A stretch of 64,000 nt of DNA from Sphaerolaimus hirsutus (lineage: Eukaryota; Nematoda; Chromadorea; Monhysterida; Sphaerolaimidae), in NCBI GenBank assembly GCA_964036195.1, contig OZ038460.1, forward strand, positions 313,504 through 377,503, in the 5' to 3' direction. Under the pieces are notes generated by a model. It did not search any database. It had not been told where the DNA came from and worked only from the letters and a program-made list of their open reading frames with translations. This document shows positions 11,267-21,800 of this stretch, one piece after another (within the stretch, counting starts at the first letter, position 1; the number at the start of each line of letters is the position of its first letter). A program made the translations under genes and the position numbers.

Positions 11267-12524
11267 CAGGGGTATCCTAGAGGGGGCTGCCTCCCCCCAA
11301 ATCGCCCAGCTATCTATCTATCCCGGAGGCCGCTTAGCTATCTATCTATCCTGGAGGCCGCTCAGATATCTATCTATCCTGTGGCCAGAGTTGCAAAAAC
11401 GTATTTACGTTTACCGGAAATACCCGGTTATTTGGGTATTTATACTTACGTTTACGTTTACGTTTTCATAAAATACCGTTACGTTTTGTTACGTTTTCCT
11501 GGCCGAAATACCCGGGTACCAGAGAAAACGTAAAAACGTTGTGAGATCAAAAAAGTTTCAGCAAAATGCAACTTCCACCATAAATTTCCGACAACTTGAA
11601 AAATTTTGCGCGCAAGCGCGCACTTTTTCTCCACAGAAGCCGTATTTTCAAAATAGGTAGGTATATTCAATATTCAAATTGCTCTATAGTTCGACCGCAC
11701 ATGCAATGCATAGTATTGTGTATTACTTCCCAAACTAGAATTGTGCCAAATGCTTAATAAAAAAGTCAGCGGACGCTGTTATTTCGTGGCTTTCGTTGAT
11801 TGATTGTGCTATTTTAAGATCAAATGTTGAAAAAACTCTATGAATCGTTAAAATATCAACTTTTTGTGGCATAACACTCGGGAAAACGTTGACAGAACGT
11901 GAAAAATTGACTGAAAAACTGGCAAAAAATAGAAGGGCAGCTTCCAACAGACGGTGTCTCCATAATAGAAAGTTGGTGTAAAATGGAAGGGCGCCCTTCT
12001 ATTAGATGAAATATGGTAATAATTTTTTACGTTTACGTTTTATTATACGTTTTCCCAGGTATTTTAAAAATACCTTACGTTTTAGTATTTATACTTTCAT
12101 TTTGGAAAAGGTATTTACGTTTACGTTTACGTTTTCCAAAAATACCAGTATTTGACCAACTCTGCCTGAGGCAAAACTTTTGGCTACTACCTCCAAATCA
12201 CTCAGTTATATCTATCTGGAGTGGTTTTTGAGAAAATTTGCTTCAATTTTCGCACCTTTTTATAGTTTTTAAGTCAAAATATTGCTTTCCGGCTATATTT
12301 ATACATGATTATATACCTATATTAGCCATTTTTAACCTACTTTTGGCTACTTTTCACTGATTATTAGCGATTTGTCCCCTTTCTGCCTTCTTAACCTTGA
12401 AAAAGCCTATATATTGTGCCCCCGCCAGCACCCCCAGAGAAATTTTTTCAGCTATCTATCACTCCGGAGGAGCGATTTGCGATCTATCCAGCCCCCAAGA
12501 GGGTCAGAATCTTGGAGACCCCTG
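11267..12524. mobile_element. Family C hAT-like element (with nested E)
   Basis: Begins CAGGGGTATCCTAG and ends CTTGGAGACCCCTG. The flanks are a perfect 8-bp duplication, CCAACAAT (11259-11266 and 12525-12532). The related repeat units at 24925 and 27113 carry a single CCAACAAT, that is, the empty site. The interior has CAGCTATCTATCTATCC words. An element of family E is inserted at 11386-12164. No transposase is present. Confidence 0.85.
11386..12164. mobile_element. Family E hAT-like element, ACGTTT-word form
   Basis: Ends CAGAGTTGC and CAACTCTG with flanking near-identical 8-mers CCTGTGGC / CCTGAGGC. Both ends are packed with ACGTTT words (about fifteen in all, either orientation). It is nested in the family C element. 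Compare 54478-55290, which has the same layout with ACGCTT. Confidence 0.85.
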
Positions 12525-13826
12525 CCAACAATGAACCATGGGACAATCAGCCCACACATTGTTATTTTCAATGTCAAGGAATGTCAAATGTCAAGCCAAA
12601 TTTCACGCCAATCCCACAAACGTCATCCAAAATGGAAGACAACATTTTTGCTTAATAGTTGACAGAAATTTGCAGAATCTGCTGATACTCGCGGCCGCCA
12701 TGAAAATCGACCGGGTGGAATCGAACCCTGATATTTAGTGAACATTTCAACAAAAAAAAAACAATATTTCAAAATCAACTGATGGGTAAATAAATATGTA
12801 CACGTTTATTTGTAATTTCTTGACTAGCGCCCGAATAAACTAAACCAGCAAATATCGTATGGGTACAGTGTGATCATTGAAACAGTGGATTTTTCAAAGC
12901 TTTTTAAAATAGACAAAACCACGATAAATGTAAGAGTATTCTAGGTGAATAATCTGTTTTATTAAAAACAATGAAGAAAACAATTTTAAAATGCACATCA
13001 TGTGCCACTCCCAGAACCAGCGAAATAGCAAATGTCATGAAAGTGTCAAAAGTCATTAAGTTCATGAAAAATGTGAAGGACCGGTGAAACAAATAAACAT
13101 TGACACTTTCTAACATTATTATTGGCACTTTGCATGACATTCAACATTTTACAGGGTCTGGTAGTGGCCCCATATCACCACCAGAAGCCAATACTACAAG
13201 TGACAAGAGAAGTGGTGAAGTACATGTAAATTCATAAATGGCAAGTTAAGTAAATATCAAGTAAAGTTCATATCCATTTAGACACTATATCCACTCATCA
13301 CCAGTTTACCTGTCACTCGATTTACCACTTACCACTTTTTGTCACTTTTCCACTCGCGGAATTGATCCGCAGTTGTCAGATTTTAAGCGCCAAGCTAAGA
13401 GCTGTGAAAAATTCATACACCACACAGTTTAGAGAAAAGCTGAAGTCTAAAAAACTGTGGTGAAATAAAAAAAGTTTATAAAAAAGTATTTACAGCCAGC
13501 CTAATGAAAGTGAGGCTTAAAATAAAAAATTCAAACGAAATCTCACACTCCAGGAAAGAACAGTCCTAAAACACCACTAATGAAACTAAAGTAAAGTACC
13601 ATCCGGAAAGTAAATACGTGCAATTTCCAATGCTAGTGCATTTCCAGCACTAATAACGATGTTGCAGGGGAAAAAGCCACGTGAAAATTATAGAAACACG
13701 ATAAAACTACTGGAGTAAAAGCTAAAGCTGATTATTTACAAGGTCATAAAAACAAAATAAAAAAATACGGAAATTCATGATTTGATAGAATTGAAGACAA
13801 TACTGTATAGACGAAAAAAAGGGGAT

Positions 13827-15683
13827 TTACATAATTATTAATTGTTCTTCTTCTTCTTCTTGTTGTTGTTCTTCTTGTTGTTGTTCTTCTTGTTGTTCTT
13901 CTTCTTCTTCTTCTTGTTGTTGTTCTTCTTGTTGTTGTTCTTCTTCTTCTTGTTGTTGTTCTTCTTGTTGTTGTTCTTCTTCTTGTTGTTGTTGTTCTTC
14001 TTGTTGTTGTTCTTCTTGTTGTTGTTCTTCTTGTTGTTGTTCTTCTTGTTGTTGTTGTTGTTCTTCTTCTTGTTGTTGTTCTTCTTCTTCTTGTTTTTCT
14101 TCTTCTTCTTCTTGTTGTTCTTCTTGTTGTTGTTGTTGTTCTTCTTCTTCTTCTTGATGTTGTTCTTCTTCTTCTTGATGTTGTTCTTCTTCTTCTTGTT
14201 GTTCTTCTCCTTCTTGTTGTTCTTCTCCTTCTTGTTGTTCTTCTTGTTGTTGTTCTTCTTGTTGTTCTTCTTGTTGTTGTTCTTCTTGATGTTGTTCTTC
14301 TTGTAGTTGTAGTTGTTCTTGTTGTTGTTGTTCTTCTTCTTGTTGTTGTTCTTCTTGTTGTTGTTCTTCTTGATGTTGTTCTTCTTGTAGTTGTTGTTGT
14401 TCTTGTTGTTGTTGTTCTTCTTGTTGTTGTTGTTGTTCTTCTTGTTGTTGTTCTTCTTGTTGTTGTTCTTCTTGATGTTGTTCTTCTTGTTGTTGTTCTT
14501 CTTGTTGTTGTTCTTCTTGTTGTTGTTCTTCTTGTTGTTGTTCTTCTTGTTGTTGTTCTTCTTGTTGTTCTTCTTGTTGTTGTTCTTCTTGATGTTGTTC
14601 TTCTTGTTGTTGTTCTTCTTGTTGTTGTTCTTCTTGTTGTTGTTCTTCTTGTTGTTGTTCTTCTTGATGTTGTTCTTCTTGTTGTTGTTCTTCTTGTTGT
14701 TGTTCTTCTTGTTGTTGTTCTTCTTGTTGTTGTTCTTCTTGTTGTTGTTCTTCTTCTTGTTTTTGTTGTTCTTCTTGTTGTTGTTCTTCTTGTTGTTGTT
14801 GTTGTTCTTCTTCTTGTTGTTGTTCTTCTTCTTGTTTTTCTTCTTCTTGTTTTTCTTCTTCTTCTTCTTCTTGTTCTTCTTGTTGTTGTTGTTGTTGTTC
14901 TTCTTCTTCTTGATGTTCTTCTCCTTCTTGTTGTTCTTCTTGTTGTTGTTCTTCTTGTTGTTCTTCTTGTTGTTGTTCTTCTTGATGTTGTTCTTCTTGT
15001 AGTTGTAGTTGTTCTTGTTGTTGTTGTTGTTCTTCTTGTTGTTGTTCTTCTTGTTGTTGTTCTTCTTGATGTTGTTCTTCTTGTAGTTGTTGTTGTTCTT
15101 GTTGTTGTTGTTGTTCTTCTTGTTGTTGTTGTTCTTCTTGTTGTTGTTGTTCTTCTTGTTGTTGTTGTTCTTCTTGATGTTGTTCTTCTTGTTGTTGTTC
15201 TTCTTCTTGATGTTGTTCTTCTTGTTGTTGTTCTTCTTGTTGTTGTTCTTCTTGTTGTTGTTCTTCTTGTTGTTGTTCTTCTTGTTGTTGTTCTTCTTGT
15301 TGTTGTTCTTCTTGTTGTTGTTCTTCTTCTTGTTGTTGTTGTTCTTCTTGTTGTTGTTCTTCTTGTTGTTGTTGTTCTTCTTCTTGTTGTTGTTGTTGTT
15401 CTTCTTGTTGTTGTTCTTCTTCTTGTTTTTCTTCTTCTTGTTGTTCTTCTTCTTGTTGATGTTGTTCTTCTTGTTGTTGTTCTTCTTGTTGTTCTTCTTG
15501 TTGTTGTTCTTCTTGTTGTTGTTCTTCTTGTTGTTGTTCTTCTTGTTGTTGTTCTTCTTGTTGTTGTTCTTCTTGATGTTGTTCTACTTGTTGTTGTTCT
15601 TGTTGTTGTTGTTCTTGTTGTTGTTGTTCTTCTTGTTGTTGTTCTTCTTGTTGTTGTTCTTCTTGTTGTTGTTCTTCTTGTTT
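13827..15683 (-). CDS. Possible chimeric 3' exon: Gln/Glu-rich tail of CCPG1-like copy 1
   Basis: The minus strand has a pyrimidine-rich tract and an acceptor ending GAGCAG at 15684-15689. It is directly followed by an open frame of 618 codons (KKQEEQQQEE...) ending in LIIM-stop. The frame is phase 0, matching the donor of exon 16126-15869 only 186 bp upstream. If spliced, copy 1 would encode about 349 residues with one membrane span plus a 618-residue polar tail. It could equally be non-coding satellite; nothing but the phase and acceptor supports splicing. Confidence 0.25.
   Translation of the reverse strand, partial: KQEEQQQEEQQQEEQQQEEQQQQEQQQQEQQQVEQHQEEQQQEEQQQEEQQQEEQQQEEQQQEEQQEEQQQEEQHQQEEEQQEEEKQEEEQQQEEQQQQQEEEQQQQEEQQQEEQQQQEEEQQQEEQQQEEQQQEEQQQEEQQQEEQQQEEQQQEEQHQEEEQQQEEQHQEEQQQQEEQQQQEEQQQQEEQQQQQEQQQLQEEQHQEEQQQEEQQQEEQQQQQEQLQLQEEQHQEEQQQEEQQEEQQQEEQQEGEEHQEEEEQQQQQQEEQEEEEEEKQEEEKQEEEQQQEEEQQQQQEEQQQEEQQKQEEEQQQEEQQQEEQQQEEQQQEEQQQEEQHQEEQQQEEQQQEEQQQEEQQQEEQHQEEQQQEEQQEEQQQEEQQQEEQQQEEQQQEEQQQEEQHQEEQQQEEQQQEEQQQQQEEQQQQEQQQLQEEQHQEEQQQEEQQQEEEQQQQEQLQLQEEQHQEEQQQEEQQEEQQQEEQQEGEEQQEGEEQQEEEEQHQEEEEQHQEEEEEQQQQQEEQQEEEEEKQEEEEQQQEEEQQQQQEEQQQEEQQQEEQQQEEQQQQEEEQQQEEQQQEEEEQQQEEQQQEEEEEEQQEEQQQEEQQQEEEEEQLIIM
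13843..15683 (-). repeat. 15-bp-type minisatellite, open as a Gln/Glu frame
   Basis: About 1.84 kb of units close to CAAGAAGAACAACAA on the minus strand, with interspersed CAC, GGA and CTA codons. The minus frame is open throughout and encodes QEE/QQ runs. A higher-order repeat of about 0.7 kb is visible: the TAGTTGTAGTTG block at about 14301 recurs at about 14998. The array sits exactly at the edge of the gene duplication, and the paralogous position near 37585 lacks it. Because the unit is a multiple of three, an open frame alone does not prove coding. Confidence 0.9.
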
Positions 15684-15868
15684 TTTCTGCTCACAAAATA
15701 TAGCATACAGAAAAAAATGCCAGCATAAACTGAAAACTTCTTCCCCCCAGGTTGAATTGAACACTGATCTATACTTCGGGAAGGGAAATCGTTTTTTGAT
15801 GTTATTTAGAGCTAAAATGTTATGTAGAGCTAAAATAATCACTCCCTAAAAAGCATGTAATCACTCAC

Positions 15869-18800
15869 ATTTTCCCTCATTTCCTTCTGTCGCCTCACCA
15901 CATCTCCCAAAGACTTCCTCATGCGAAAATTGACCAAACGCTCCCTTCTAATCAAATTCCACATTCCAGCGTCACGCGTCACAATCGGAGAAACTGGCAG
16001 AGTGCCAAAATTGTCGCCAGACTCCTGTTTCGAAGGGGGCCGTTCGTGCGCCAGACAAGTTTGAACATTTGCGTGACAAGCGGCATTGCGTGTGGAGAGT
16101 TCGGTTAATTGCGATTGGTAGTTGCGCTGAGTGATGGGAACGTTTTTTTGGAATGTGAATGCGGGGCTTGAGTGGCTTAGTAGCTGAGCGTGATTTTACA
16201 CTTTATTGGGCTCCCACGCACACTAGTTGACAGTCGTCCAGCTGTCAACTGAAAAATCTGTTCTAGATCGCTTTTTATTAACTTGGGCACAGTTTTTCAG
16301 TTCTCATCGACTTGTGACGGAGGTTAAAGATAAGGCGTTTCCTTTAACTGTAAGTTTTCAAAATCATAACTGTACATTAAAAACGGCATTTGTCCATGTA
16401 AGGAAAATAGAAGCGCGCTTTCAGGGTGGTATGGATGAAATAAGGTTTTCCAATACCCCACTAAAAATGTTTTTGTTTTTTAAATAAAACAGTTTTTTCA
16501 AAAGCAATATAAATGTACAAGCGATCGATCTTCAGTGAACATTATTCACAAATGGGGAGTTTCATTCCAAAAACGCAAATATCCACAATTTACATATTTT
16601 CAAAATCGCATTTTAAAGTTTGGCGATGGCGCGACGGCGCTATGTTTGGGCGACAAAGATTGCCTTGAAATTTTCAGATAGATCTAACATTTCTCTACAA
16701 TTTTTGTATCCACAAATTTTGTTGGCCGGGAAATATTTAGGGAGTTATGTGAGATTTTGTAAATCACCCAAAATTGGAAAAATTGTCTGAAAGTACCTCT
16801 ACCTAAATTTTCAGATCAATATATACACGCATATTTGATTTATAGTGCAAAATAGATTTGGAAATTCACGTATGCATTTTTGGAAATGAAACTTTATTTT
16901 GTATGGGAATTCCGGCCAGCTCTTCACGACCGCTCCGAAGCACGCGTGCATTTTTGGAAATTAAACTATTTTTTGGATATGTGCATTTTCAATATGAAAC
17001 TCAGGCGGTCTGAGATGGATTTATGCATTTTCGATGTGAAAGTCGTGTTTTTCATAGGGGACTGGTCATGGATATGTGAACTTTCGATGTGAAAATTGCA
17101 ATTTTTTTGAAAATCGGTACCACTGTATCTCGGGAACGAAATGGACTATAACGCTGATTTTTTTTCTAAAATGTGAAAAACTATATGTGGAGGTCAAATC
17201 CACGCTTAACTCGATTTTTCTGGATTTGGCGCTTGTAAACTTTTGGAATGGAACTCCCCAAATAGCCTCTGAACCTACCTGAACCTGATTCATGTGATCG
17301 TAACAGGCGACAAGTCGGTCCTGCAGCGGCTTCAAGGCGCGTTCCATTTGGGCGTCTTTGTGCCGCCGCAGCCACGAGTGAGTGGTGCCTGCAATTATTA
17401 GGGAATTGTGGAAGGATCTGTTTATATTTACGTGGTTTGTGTGTTTGGGCCCACACAGATTAGTTGACATGAAAAATTAGTGTCAACTAAATTTTGCTTA
17501 ATAATGTGATTTTAAGTTTAATAAATATGTGATAGAGCATACCGTATTTCCTCGAAATACCCCCCCCTCGTTTGACCCCCCCCCCTCTCGAGACCACTAT
17601 GAAACAATCACCCCCCTCGAAATACCCCCCCCCCCCAGATTGAGTGTAAAGAGAACGTACATGCCAAATACTGCAGTTTGGTTTCTGCGTAGTGCAGAAC
17701 ACACGTTAAAACAATGTCGGAATCACGTTAGAACAGTGTTTATACCATCTACGTACTAATATTAGTCTACATAACCTTATAAATAGCGGTTTTTGTTGTA
17801 TTTTTCGACGTCTGCGTACGTTTCAGACGACAATTTCGTACTGCGATTTAAAAAAATTTCTTGTGAAATAATAACCCCCCCCCCTCGTTCTACCCCCCCC
17901 CCTCTCGAGACCACTATGAAACAATCACCCCCCGGGGGGTATTTCGAGGAAATACGGTAGTTAATTTTATACCGTGTCACTGAAGTTTCATTGTTTCATG
18001 TTAAGTGTGATGCTTCAAAAATTTTTTGTGTTATTTAGTTGACATTCAGTTGACATTTATTTCCGATGTCAACTAGCGTGTGTGTTGGCTCTTTGTCGTG
18101 GTTGGTTTGTGTTTGTGTTTACGGATTTTAATTATTATTCAAGTGTTTCAATTGTTAATGACACTTTTCATGCTATTAGAGTGCTTGGAAATTCTGCTGC
18201 CAATTCCGCAAGTGGACAAGTGACTTGGTCCATGATTATGAATGGTGAAGAATTGGTCCATGATTATGAATTTTGGATGATATGAAAAGCTTATCTACAT
18301 TGCATTGGTAAGTCGATGGACATGGTCAGTTAAAAATTCTGTTGGACACCACAACAACAGCAATAAAAACACACGCGCAAGCTTAACGCACAGTTATCAT
18401 AACCGGCATTGTTCTTCTCTGTTTCTGAAAATATTTACATTTTTACAAAATCGAAACACGTTGGCAGAGGGTCAAATATACCAACATCGAAAATGGGAGA
18501 TGCCATCGCGTAAATGGAAGTAAATTACAACTATCACATCGATTTACAGAAACTTCGTCAGGAATTGACTTTATAAACACTTTGCAAAAACGATACACAC
18601 CCGGGGCCGTAACATGTGATGCAAAATGTCAATAAAAATGAAGGATTTGATTACTAAACTTCTGAATGTTTGCAAGATATTTGACATCTTTCAGGGGTAG
18701 ATAGATAACTGGGGTGTTTTGGGGGGTTATCATCCCCCCCCACTAAACCCCTGATTTTAGTTCTTGGTAGCAGAACAATGTTCGAAAGCAATAACTATTT

Positions 18801-21800
18801 ATCTGAAAAATAATAATTGCAGCACGCAAACTTCAACATGGTTCTTCAAACCGTCAACTAAAATCAGAATAGACATGGAAACCAGTTGACGCCCGGGCCT
18901 GGCGTCAACTAGTTCGCGTAGCACCTACAAACACACATCAAAGCTGACCGATAAAATGTCCGATGCCCAAGCCGATAACGGCGGCGGCGGCGACCAGCGC
19001 CAGCAAAGTGAGCAACCAGTTGAGGCGGTTGTTGAACTCGTGCGTGTAGTTGACGCGCTCCCGGTGGTGAGTGCTGCGAGTTTGTGAATTGAAATTGAGT
19101 TCACATAAAATGGAGGATAAATACGGCGAGATTTTTCAAAATCAAACAATTGATGCATTATGAGGGATCTCCCGTAGGTTGAGATCAGACTTTCAATTGT
19201 TCGAGCTTTTCCACCTTTCCTTTAATTTATCCGAGAAAAAAACCACTTCTTCCAATCATACCACGGCAAAACCACTCAGCAAAACGTACCTAGCCACGAA
19301 ATTAACAGGGAGGTCCTCATTAAAATCCTCCCTTTCAGCTGCATCCGAATCCGCAGCCGGCGCCCAAGAACCATCCGTACTGGGCGCTTCGATTTGGCTG
19401 GCTGCCAGGTGGTTTGATATTTACTATTGAGTGAGAAAGGGAGCGGTACCGGAACAAGCGGGTTGGAATTAGATCGATATTTGTACTTTTACGATTTCAA
19501 AATTGAGACGTGCACGTCTAAAACCCCAAGCTCCAAAAAATTTAGTTAAGCACATTCGGGAACGGCATCTAGGATCGCTTCCGCAAGTTTGAAATACAAA
19601 TCGCATCTTTGAACCGTTTTGTGAACGATTAAAAGAAACCCTAAACCCCAAATTTTTGACCAAAATCGCGAAGCAGAAAAGCCAATAACGTTTGAACCCC
19701 ATCCCAGTTGACATCGATGTAATCGTCAACTAGTGTGAAGAGCCTAAGAGTCACCACTCCCAATTAAAGTCGCCTACAAACGAAAAAAGCCTTCCTCACC
19801 CAAAGCATCCAGTAGCCTGGCGACGCGATGCGGGTCAACTTTATACTTGCACCTCGCGTCGGCGCAGCCAATCAGCGACAAGTTCTCTTCCAGGGGACGC
19901 GCGCACCCGCCGCACCCGCCCACGGAAGATCGCTGCTATGGGAAAAACTTATGTTGCGGTTCATGGGGACATAAGTTTCATCAATAGTCTAGGCGTTACT
20001 CACGATCCAAAAACGGGCGTCCAATTTAGGATTATATCAGGGGTCTCCAATGAGGGGTTGGGGTAACCCCCCCCCCCGCCAAACCGCCCAGCTATCTATC
20101 TATCCCGGAAGCTGCTCAGCTATTTGTCTACCCCGAAAGCAAAATTTTTGGCAACTACTCCATGAACCCACCCTCCAAAATTGGCCAGCTATCTACCATC
20201 TGGAACGATTTTTGAGGCATTTTACCCCAAAAAAATTTCAGGTAAATATCTGTACGACCAGGGGCATATCAAGGATTTTTGAGCGGGGGGGGGGCTGCTT
20301 GTTTACGGAGGCCGGCGAACGCCCCCCCCCCCTAAGATTTTAGTTACAGAAAAACCCTGAAAAACAATCCGATCCCGATCCCGGTCCCGAGAAGTCAATC
20401 CCATTTGAACGATATCACAAGGTGGTGGAAAAGTGACAATTACGTGTTCGCATGAATAACTTGTGAACAAGTGGAGCTATCGCAGCCATATTTTCAGGGA
20501 TCCTTTCCTATTTAGTTGTTAATGTCGACCTAAAATTTGACGTTAATCCGACCACCCAGTGACAAGTTATTCAAAACTTTATGGGGTCCGCCTAAATTGC
20601 CGCACCCTGTACAACGCGCATTAGTTACCGCTGAAATTTCCAAGACTGGTAGATAGCTTTGAAATGCTTATGAGTTGGGGTCTTGTAAATAGATTTCGAT
20701 CCCTGCATATAAATAGGTAGTAGATACAGTGTTCATATAGATTGTAAAGTGCTCATTCGGAGAGGGGAGGTATACATTTCTTTTGGGGGTGGTGGTCTGG
20801 CTGACATTTTTTACAGATTTCATTTTTCTATTTTTTGAGAATCTATTTTTGTGTGAATTCACTATATATTTTACAACTGTTATGCGCGCACTTTCTTCAC
20901 ATACAATTTACCTTGAAAACCTGTGCAAAATGCAAATCATCGATATATAAACATAAATATTGAGCGATTTTCACTTGCAAATTAGCAAAAACAGGAAAAA
21001 ATCAGCGATTTTGATTTAAGCTATTCAAAATGTGTTAGATGGGCGAATAGCTAGCCGAGGTGTCAGTAGCCATAAATTTTCCCTCTGGACAGATATATAC
21101 ATAGCTGAACAGTTGACAGCCCATACTAAACCAAACCCGCTAACTCAATCCTTCAAAACAACCGTCAACTAAAAAACCTGATTATCATTGGGCGAGTGTT
21201 GTCCAACGGGGCTCTGTTCCACGCAGCCAGGGGTGGATATGGACAAATGCGCGTACTCGCTCGAAGAACCTCCCGAACTGGAATCTCTGAAAATAGGAAT
21301 GTAGTGCTGTGGAAATGGTTGGATGGTAGACAGGGGGCTGGATAGATAGCCAATCGCTCCCCCTGAGGGATAGATACTTGAAAAAAATTTCTGGCGGGTG
21401 CAGGGACGTAGCCACGATTTTTGAGCGGGGGGCTGTATACGAAGCCCGGCGAACGCCCCCCCCCCAAAAAAAAAAAAATTTGGCGCCCGGGTTAAAGAAA
21501 TAGCGCCTTGGCGCCAGCGCCATTCGTAGGCGCCACGCCATGGCGCCATTGGCGTTGGCATTGGCGACAAACACAGCTGTACATGTATGTATTTTTCATA
21601 GATTTACAGCGACGGGGACTTATTTTGAGTGCTTTTTTGGTCCTAAACGACATTAATGAAGAAAATGAACTGTGCGGCGTCGAAATGCTCGTTTGCGCGC
21701 AAGATTTTTTTTGAAGTGCCAACAAAATCGCTTTACGGAAGTGCTATTTCTGACATATCGTTTGTCCGACCTGGGAAGGGGGCGGCTGCCCCCCCCCTGG

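Larger units (their letters stand above)
11118..13842. repeat. Diverged copy R1 of a dispersed/tandem repeat unit
   Basis: Once family C and E insertions are removed, this stretch matches 24830-26465 and 27020-28655. Shared landmarks include the GACTGGCATTACGC region, the GGGTGGAATCGAACCCT string and the final AAAAAAAGGGGATTTAC. Homology stops exactly where the Gln/Glu array begins. Confidence 0.7.

Noticed and set aside
12706-12726. B-box-like GGTTCGATTCC on the minus strand as a tRNA or SINE
   Set aside because: No A box at the proper distance in any of the three repeat units.
13842-15728. Long plus-strand frames of Phe and Leu across the array
   Set aside because: They are the antisense reading of the trinucleotide-based array and have no splice or start context.
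21165-21574. Long minus frames through 21165-21574
   Set aside because: Only 21286-21178 has splice borders and a counterpart in copy 2; the rest crosses transposon ends.
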